Under the pieces are notes generated by a model. It did no database searches, was not told the origin of the DNA, and worked only from the letters and a program-made list of their open reading frames with translations. Source: Candidatus Rhabdochlamydia sp. (lineage in GTDB: Bacteria; Chlamydiota; Chlamydiia; Chlamydiales; Rhabdochlamydiaceae). Taken from it: DNA of 11,642 bases. The stretch is taken from the NCBI GenBank assembly GCA_030043495.1, contig JASHXO010000022.1, positions 1 through 11,642 of the forward strand. The letters are read 5' to 3'. Made by a program: the position numbers and the translations under genes. How positions within the stretch are numbered: the first letter of the stretch is position 1; the number at the start of each line of letters is the position of its first letter. Positions 7,008 to 11,642 of this stretch are shown here, one piece after another.

Positions 7008-8267
7008 ATGCTTCACGATAATCTTTGGGCACGACGTACCAAATGGCTGACGCAGGCTCTCATCATTAGCGGCACATTGAACATCGGCCTCATCGCGACT
7101 TTTGCTTATTTTGTCCTCAAAGAAAAACAACAGACCTTGGCAATCGAGCTCAAACCCGCCTCAAAAGAAACTTCGACCCCTGCTACGAATTCACAACTCC
7201 TTCGCTCCTATTCCCTCCTTCCTTACCAAGAGCTCCTGCTCCGCCTCGAAAATAAAGACCTTATCGAAGAGGGCTTGACCAAACGCGATTTGGGGCTGGC
7301 CTGTCTTGTCGCCTTTCACCATTTCAATCTCGACAAAGCCCTTGGCGGGCTTCCTCTTCAAAAACGAGCGATCCCCTTTACTAACAATGATGGACAAGAA
7401 ACGATCGATGTCCCAGTTTTTCCTGGCCTTGCCGACTATCAGTTTCAGGCTATCCTACAATATGCCAAAACAGAAAAATGGCCTTTGACCAGCCAAGGAC
7501 TTTTTTACGAATTAAAACGCTCGCCCAGTCCCCGCGACCTCTCCTTGCTCGATACCTTTTATCTCTCTCCAGAATACCATGCTGTTTACACCCTTTTAAC
7601 AAAGACTGGCATTAATATCACCCGCGAACAGATCATTGATTTCGTTTGCGATGGTGAATGGAAAACACTTTCTGATTTCACTCAGCAACAACGAAATTCT
7701 CTCGATCTATCCCCCGATCGAAGACGTCTTATGCTACTCGAATACCTCAATAACCATTCCAAACTCGCCGCAAAAATTCTTCTCGATGCCGATCTCGATT
7801 TCATCTCCAAACGGCTTGATGACGCACAAATTTTGACCATTCTTGATCTTTATCCTGATAAAAGTCCTACTCTCGAAAATTTTGCCAAAGAGCTGCTCTC
7901 ATCCCCTCGCACTGATGCCGTCAGGAAGCACGCCGCCTCGATCCTCTTTGCCCTCGCAGGTGAACCACTTCCCGAACCCTATAACCATCAACTCGCCATT
8001 CAACGCTTCCTTCCTCAGCTTGCGACTAAAGCCATTGAACAAGCACCTCCCGCAATCATCACCCCCACAAAAGCTCCGGTCTCTGCAACACCGCCTGCAA
8101 AACCCAAAAAGAAATTGCACACTGTTGAACCAGGCGACAACCTCTGGAAAATCGCACGCAGATATCATGTCAGCGTTGAAGAAATCATGCGCTTAAATCA
8201 CATGGACACAGAAAAACTGCGTCTCGGCAAGCAACTTGAAATCCCAGAAAAAACAGAAAAGAGATAA
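7008..8267 (+). CDS. Single-pass membrane protein with C-terminal LysM domain (CT474-like)
   Basis: A 419-residue envelope protein. The N-terminus (MLHDNLWARRTKWLTQ) is basic and is followed by one membrane helix at about residues 14-37 (LIISGTLNIGLIATFAYFVL) without a cleavage site, so the rest should face the periplasm. Residues 65-330 form a mostly helical domain I do not recognise. Then comes a Pro/Ala/Thr-rich linker (APPAIITPTKAPVSATPPAK). A LysM fold at 370-413 (HTVEPGDNLWKIARRYHVSV, ending LGKQLEIP) ends the protein. LysM domains bind N-acetylglucosamine in peptidoglycan, so a role at the chlamydial division-site peptidoglycan is a reasonable inference. Start supported by AGGA six bases upstream. 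The coding strand is strongly C-biased: 49 C against 19 G in the 120 bases of 7201-7260 plus 7921-7980. Divergent from pheT, convergent with yidD; position matches CT474 from memory. Confidence 0.85.
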   Translation: MLHDNLWARRTKWLTQALIISGTLNIGLIATFAYFVLKEKQQTLAIELKPASKETSTPATNSQLLRSYSLLPYQELLLRLENKDLIEEGLTKRDLGLACLVAFHHFNLDKALGGLPLQKRAIPFTNNDGQETIDVPVFPGLADYQFQAILQYAKTEKWPLTSQGLFYELKRSPSPRDLSLLDTFYLSPEYHAVYTLLTKTGINITREQIIDFVCDGEWKTLSDFTQQQRNSLDLSPDRRRLMLLEYLNNHSKLAAKILLDADLDFISKRLDDAQILTILDLYPDKSPTLENFAKELLSSPRTDAVRKHAASILFALAGEPLPEPYNHQLAIQRFLPQLATKAIEQAPPAIITPTKAPVSATPPAKPKKKLHTVEPGDNLWKIARRYHVSVEEIMRLNHMDTEKLRLGKQLEIPEKTEKR

Positions 8268-8434
8268 TTATGCCGAAAATGATTCAAAAGTTGATTTTTG
8301 ACTACGATTTGCTATGCAGCACATTTTTTGTTTTCCCTCGCGCCTTGTGTTTACACAATGGTCGCTTACTCCAGACAAAAAATTTGCGCAGCCGTCTTGC
8401 CAAATTCCCAACTTTTGAATCATTTTCGGTATAA
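8268..8434. repeat. 167-bp MITE-like palindromic element with 26-bp terminal inverted repeats
   Basis: TTATGCCGAAAATGATTCAA (start of the left arm, 8268-8293) is repeated inverted at 8409-8434; 25 of 26 pairs are perfect and the other is a G-T wobble. Two internal inverted repeats share nearly the same centre: ATTTTTTG (8323-8330) with CAAAAAAT (8376-8383), and the palindrome TTGTGTTTACACAA at 8345-8358, centred on 8351.5, which is within one base of the element's midpoint. No transposase or clear coding capacity. It starts on the base after the LysM stop codon and ends 24 bp before the yidD stop, so it also fills the convergent terminator position. No obvious target-site duplication. Confidence 0.8.
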
Positions 8435-8457
8435 AAGTCAAAATTTGATGATAGGGC

Positions 8458-8667
8458 TCAGGGAACATGATCCACGCCGCCTTTATGCCAAGGATGACAT
8501 TTGACAACGCGTTTCACAGCAAGCCAAGATCCTTTCCAACAACCATGCTTTTGCACAGCCTCCATCGCATAATCTGAACATGTCGGATAAAATCGACAGC
8601 ATTGTCCCAAAAATGGACTGATGCAAAGCTGATATAACTTGATCAATTTCAATAATAAAAATCGCAT
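8458..8667 (-). CDS. yidD: YidD, membrane protein insertion efficiency factor
   Basis: A 69-residue peripheral inner-membrane protein that assists YidC-dependent membrane protein insertion. The whole family signature is present: the amphipathic N-terminus [21 protein letters not shown], then [19 protein letters not shown], and the C-terminal [20 protein letters not shown] followed by VDHVP. Cysteines at 24 and 30 of the core motif and Cys57 (KCHPWH) are conserved. Length is normal and the protein is complete. The start is fixed by alignment to the family; there is no Shine-Dalgarno, and a TATAAT lies only 7 bases upstream of the ATG. yidC is not in the window, and rnpA, which often accompanies yidD, is absent. 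Adjacent to the LysM gene in convergent orientation, matching CT473-CT474 as recalled. Confidence 0.95.
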   Translation of the reverse strand: MRFLLLKLIKLYQLCISPFLGQCCRFYPTCSDYAMEAVQKHGCWKGSWLAVKRVVKCHPWHKGGVDHVP

Positions 8668-8674
8668 CTTCTAG

Positions 8675-8680
8675 ATTATA
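8675..8680 (-). promoter_or_regulatory. TATAAT -10 box directly ahead of yidD
   Basis: On the minus strand a perfect TATAAT is followed by CTAGAAG and then the ATG of yidD. If it is used, transcription would begin at or next to the start codon, producing a leaderless or nearly leaderless mRNA. That fits the missing ribosome-binding site. No good -35 element is seen 16-18 bases upstream (the sequence there is CACCAA-like), so the box could be fortuitous. Confidence 0.35.
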
Positions 8681-8740
8681 GAGCTTTTGAAATTTCTTTG
8701 GTGATTAAACGCTAGAAAAATTTCTCCTAAGAAGATGAAG

Positions 8741-8992
8741 CTATCCGAATAAATTTTTGAGCCATGTGTAAATCAACCCCATTACTGCAAATCCGCTCCA
8801 GATTTTAGCTATACGTTCCCATCTCAACATCAGGCGCCGACATCTGCGCTTTAACCAGGCAAAGGACCTTTCTATCATCCAATGTTTCTGAGTCAAATTG
8901 AACACTCGGCAAACCTCAGACATTTCAGGAGTTATTCTACCTTTGATTTTTCGATAAGGAATCAGGGGGAATACCTGTAAAATCAATAACGC
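8741..8992 (-). pseudogene. IS5-type transposase, C-terminal remnant
   Basis: About 80 residues from the end of a DDE transposase of the IS5 superfamily. The diagnostic piece is HWMIERSFAWLKRRCRRLML, the C1 region carrying the third catalytic acid with the E-(6)-K spacing; the usual Arg four residues before that Glu is His here. The chain ends naturally (LIYTWLKNLFG). The frame runs back to a TAA at 8993-8995 with no ATG, and the DD part of the active site (about 190 residues) is absent, so it cannot transpose. No terminal inverted repeats could be identified on either side. It lies between yidD and the large solute-binding gene, at the edge of the conserved block, and marks an old insertion or rearrangement. 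Confidence 0.85.
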
Positions 8993-9233
8993 TTATCGGA
9001 GAAGTCCAAATAGCTAATGAGCATATTAAAGAACAATCAAGATGTTCGACACGTATTGGCTAAAAGTCGCATTCGGTGAGATTTTTGTATGTAAATCAAT
9101 TTAGGCACGAATGTGGGGATTTTTCTGTTTGCCGCTGGCGACTGCTTCAAATTCACAATTTTTAAAAATGTCGTTTTTGCGAGAAATTTCCTTTATCTGG
9201 ATCAAAAATGGGCGGGTAGATCATAGTTAAAGA
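8993..9233. other. Intergenic stretch, IS scar and leader of the large gene
   Basis: No complete gene. A plus-strand frame open at 8947-9063 has a protein-like end (ITLIGEVQIANEHIKEQ to a TAA at 9061) but no start codon, and its first part is antisense to the transposase stump, so it may be the tail of another deleted gene. From 9064 to 9233 I see AT-rich DNA with no tRNA or strong hairpin. A weak promoter candidate (TTGCGA near 9178) precedes the large gene, whose ATG has only a poor AAAGA-type ribosome-binding sequence. Confidence 0.35.
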
Positions 9234-11642
9234 ATGTTAAAAATTTTTAAACTTCTCAAAAAACGACAGCGGCGATTTCCTAAAATCTACGATCGAGATC
9301 TATTGTTCGAGACTGGGATGCACACCTTAGTTGAAATCAAGAAATCATCGTTCTTACGGCAAGATTTTAACAAACTCACGCATCTCATTTGTCTGCAATA
9401 TCATCTTCGTCGTAAGCTTCAAGAGATCAAGCCGGAACAATATGCCTTGAGCGTAAAATTATCCTGGTTAAAAGCCGAAGGAAATGACACTTTTGGGATT
9501 TCTATCGGCGTCAATTTAGAATCTTCTTACAATGTTCTTGAAGAAAAACATATCACTCGTGCAGTAGTCAACCTGCTTCCTGGCATTAGAGTGCTTCCGG
9601 AATCTTTTTACTGTTGTCGAGAAAGAGATCGATCTTTCCTGTTTTGTTATTTAGAAATTGAAAGGCTTCGAGGAAACAATTTCACTTCGAAAGATATCAA
9701 TCTTTTGCGCCTCAAATTGCCGAGTGAATTGAAGCGGAATATTCAATCTCTCACTTTTTCGCTTCTCTTTTCCTGCAACGAAGAAGAAGCGTACAAAAGT
9801 GCTGTTCGACTCGCCGAAGAGTTAAAATCAGAAAATGACCTTCCTCAGGTCATTATTCTCTTTCAATCACAGATTCAAGAGGTTTTACTTTTCAAAATCA
9901 TTTTAGTGCGCGTGAGAAAGAAAAACGCAGCTCCTTTTTCCTCAGAAAGGCACCCTTTACCTTCTTCATGTCATTTGACTTTGGAAAAAGTGTTGCCGTT
10001 GACGATCTTTGCTAAAGGGGATGTCAAAGAGGCGATCTTATTTTCTCTAGAAGTTGAATGCGTTTTATTTTTAGGGAAAAATTGGTCGATCGATCTTGAT
10101 CGAGCGAGGAGCTATGTTGCCAAGCTTGTTGAGCAAATTTTTGGCCATTTTCGTGATTATAATGGAGGGCTTTTAACACAACTGAGCAAACAGCTCGAAC
10201 AAATTAAAAAGCATTTAAGACATAAATATGAAAATTGCCATCTTTTGATCGAAGATATTTTTCACTCTTTTAAGCCAATGAGTTTTCAAGCTTTGCTTAA
10301 TCTTTCCTCCGCACATCGGTTATTTTCTTTTGTGAACTCGCACTTAAAAGAATGCGGAGGAAAAATAGAGAAGAAAATAGAGGGAAATTCTCTATTTGCT
10401 TTGATGAAAATACCAACATCTTTTTCTCACAATACCCTGCTGAAAGAATTGAGAAATATGCAAAAGGAAATGCATTCTGCGGGATATAGTTGTTTTGAAT
10501 ATGAGAGAGAATATTACCTCTGCTTTGTTGATTTGGATGTTTCTTTGGGTTCAAATATTTTGGCAAATTTAGAGCGCACCATGCAAAGAATCAGCGAAAA
10601 CAAAGAGAGACATAATATTCTCAAGCTCAATTTTCAAGAAGGTGATCCTCCTTCATTAAATCCTCAAATTGCAATTGACCAGCGATGCCGATGTTTAGAG
10701 ATGGCTTTGTTTGAAGGTCTTACACGTTTGAATGTTGATGGTAAGCCCGAACTTGCAGCTGCAAAAGAAGTCCATCAGTCCTCTTCCGATACTGTTTATA
10801 CCTTTATTTTGAGGAAGCAGCATTGGTCTAACGGAGAAGAAGTTTCTGCATTTGATTTTGAACAGAGTTGGAAAAAAGCGATCGCTCCTCAGTCTCATTG
10901 TCTGCGGTCTGATCTTTTTTTTATCATAAAAAATGCAAAGAAGGCCCATCTAGGGATAACATCCCTGGATGAGGTGAAAATCAAAGCCGTCAATGCCAAA
11001 ACGCTTGTCGTTGAATTGGAATATCCCGCTTTTTATTTTTTGCACCTCTTAGCTAATCCAGTTTTCTCACCGATTTATAGAGGGGATCAAGAACCTTACC
11101 ATTTCAATGGTCCATTTCTTTTGAAGCAATGGAAACGAGATCACTGCCTTCATTTAACATCCAATCCCTATTACTGGGATAAAAAAAATGTCCAATTAAA
11201 GGATATTATTATTTTCATGCTCAAAGACGTCAATCTGATACGCAAGCAATTTGAAAATGGAGAATTGGATTGGTTTGGAGAGCCTTTTACGACATCATCT
11301 GTGAAGCCATTTCACCAACAAGCTGCGTGGCATCAAAAAAGCGTTTCACAAGTTTATTGGATTTACCTCAATACGCGTACATTCCCTTTATATTCAGTTT
11401 ATATTCGAAAAGCTTTAGCTTGTGCCATTAACCGAAAGCAAATTACACAGAAATTTGAAGGCAAGCCTTGTGTTTTTAATGCTATTTCTAATCTATCCCG
11501 CCGAAAAATATCTTGTTGGGACGGGAATACATCGTTGGCTCAAGAGTTTTTCCAAGAAGGGATAAAGGAACTTAAGATACATCAAGACGAATTTCCTCCC
11601 ATAACTCTTTATTGGAGTGCAGATGGAGAGCGAGAATTGATC
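9234..11642 (+). CDS. Large protein with unassigned N-terminal region and SBP_bac_5 (OppA-type) domain; 3' end outside window
   Basis: The frame is open without a stop for 803 codons to the right edge. The start is the ATG at 9234, since TAA lies in frame two codons earlier. The N-terminus MLKIFKLLKKRQRRFPKIYD is strongly basic, with no signal peptide or lipobox. Residues 1 to about 460 match nothing I know. They alternate strand and helix, with at least two beta-alpha-beta-like units (around FSLLFSCNEEEAYKSAVRLA and ALMKIPTSFSHNTLLKEL). From about 463 a peptide-binding SBP_bac_5 domain follows: LNFQEGDPPSLNP, LFEGLTRLNVDGKPE (492-506), YTFILRKQHWSNGEEVSAFD (522-541), FNGPFLLKQWKRD and YIRKALACAINRKQI. 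Chlamydial OppA proteins normally carry a secretion signal; a cytosolic binding domain behind another domain is the plan of the regulator SgrR, though SgrR's N-terminal part is only about 110 residues. Role uncertain: ligand-sensing regulator, or an atypical oligopeptide-binding protein. Confidence 0.85.
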   Translation, partial: MLKIFKLLKKRQRRFPKIYDRDLLFETGMHTLVEIKKSSFLRQDFNKLTHLICLQYHLRRKLQEIKPEQYALSVKLSWLKAEGNDTFGISIGVNLESSYNVLEEKHITRAVVNLLPGIRVLPESFYCCRERDRSFLFCYLEIERLRGNNFTSKDINLLRLKLPSELKRNIQSLTFSLLFSCNEEEAYKSAVRLAEELKSENDLPQVIILFQSQIQEVLLFKIILVRVRKKNAAPFSSERHPLPSSCHLTLEKVLPLTIFAKGDVKEAILFSLEVECVLFLGKNWSIDLDRARSYVAKLVEQIFGHFRDYNGGLLTQLSKQLEQIKKHLRHKYENCHLLIEDIFHSFKPMSFQALLNLSSAHRLFSFVNSHLKECGGKIEKKIEGNSLFALMKIPTSFSHNTLLKELRNMQKEMHSAGYSCFEYEREYYLCFVDLDVSLGSNILANLERTMQRISENKERHNILKLNFQEGDPPSLNPQIAIDQRCRCLEMALFEGLTRLNVDGKPELAAAKEVHQSSSDTVYTFILRKQHWSNGEEVSAFDFEQSWKKAIAPQSHCLRSDLFFIIKNAKKAHLGITSLDEVKIKAVNAKTLVVELEYPAFYFLHLLANPVFSPIYRGDQEPYHFNGPFLLKQWKRDHCLHLTSNPYYWDKKNVQLKDIIIFMLKDVNLIRKQFENGELDWFGEPFTTSSVKPFHQQAAWHQKSVSQVYWIYLNTRTFPLYSVYIRKALACAINRKQITQKFEGKPCVFNAISNLSRRKISCWDGNTSLAQEFFQEGIKELKIHQDEFPPITLYWSADGERELI

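Noticed and set aside
8268..8507. ORFs of 68 and 79 codons on both strands over the MITE-like element
   Set aside because: They run across the palindrome and into yidD or its complement, with low-complexity, Cys- and Ser-rich translations and no start signals.
8741..8992. A complete insertion sequence
   Set aside because: Only the last ~80 residues of the transposase remain and no matching terminal inverted repeats were found.
10297..10949. Minus-strand ORFs of 89 and 84 codons near the right end
   Set aside because: They are antisense to the 803-codon open frame, which carries recognisable solute-binding motifs.

Overview
The window looks like chromosomal DNA from a chlamydia, most likely an environmental (Parachlamydia/Protochlamydia/Waddlia-like) member of the phylum. 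Two things point there. First, the gene set yidD, a LysM membrane protein, pheT, a YwqK-type repeat lipoprotein and ogt matches, from memory, the run CT473 to CT477 of Chlamydia trachomatis. Second, a SNF2 helicase with a very long upstream extension and an OppA-type solute-binding protein are both common in that phylum. No database search was possible, so family and synteny statements rest on motif reading and recall.

Layout. Bases 1-1718 (+) hold the C-terminal half of a SNF2/Swi2 ATPase. It ends in a strong hairpin shared with a small convergent coiled-coil gene (1764-1955, -), which may be preceded by a short overlapping leader ORF. From 2186 to about 2556 (-) lies what reads as one badly broken gene. 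A 166-bp quasi-palindrome sits inside it. A tiny acidic lipoprotein (2620-2859, +) follows, with its own hairpin terminator.

The core is a tight minus-strand operon, transcribed pheT, then the YwqK-like lipoprotein gene, then ogt (6868 down to 2924, gaps of 15 and 18 bp). Diverging from pheT is a single-pass membrane protein with a C-terminal LysM domain (7008-8267, +). A 167-bp MITE-like palindrome separates it from convergent yidD (8458-8667, -). Next comes the C-terminal stump of an IS5-type transposase (8741-8992, -) and about 240 bp of scarred non-coding DNA.

From 9234 to the right edge (11642) one frame stays open for 803 codons. It encodes an incomplete protein with about 460 residues I cannot assign, followed by a peptide-binding (SBP_bac_5/OppA) domain and no signal peptide. 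That layout recalls the sugar-stress regulator SgrR but with a far larger N-terminal part. It is the most interesting object in the window.

How the genes relate: the core block combines a translation enzyme (PheT), alkylation repair (Ogt), the YidC-associated factor YidD, and two envelope proteins (a LysM protein and a repeat lipoprotein). The co-transcription looks historical rather than a single pathway. The flanks (broken gene, two palindromes, IS stump) mark where the conserved block has been cut and rejoined.
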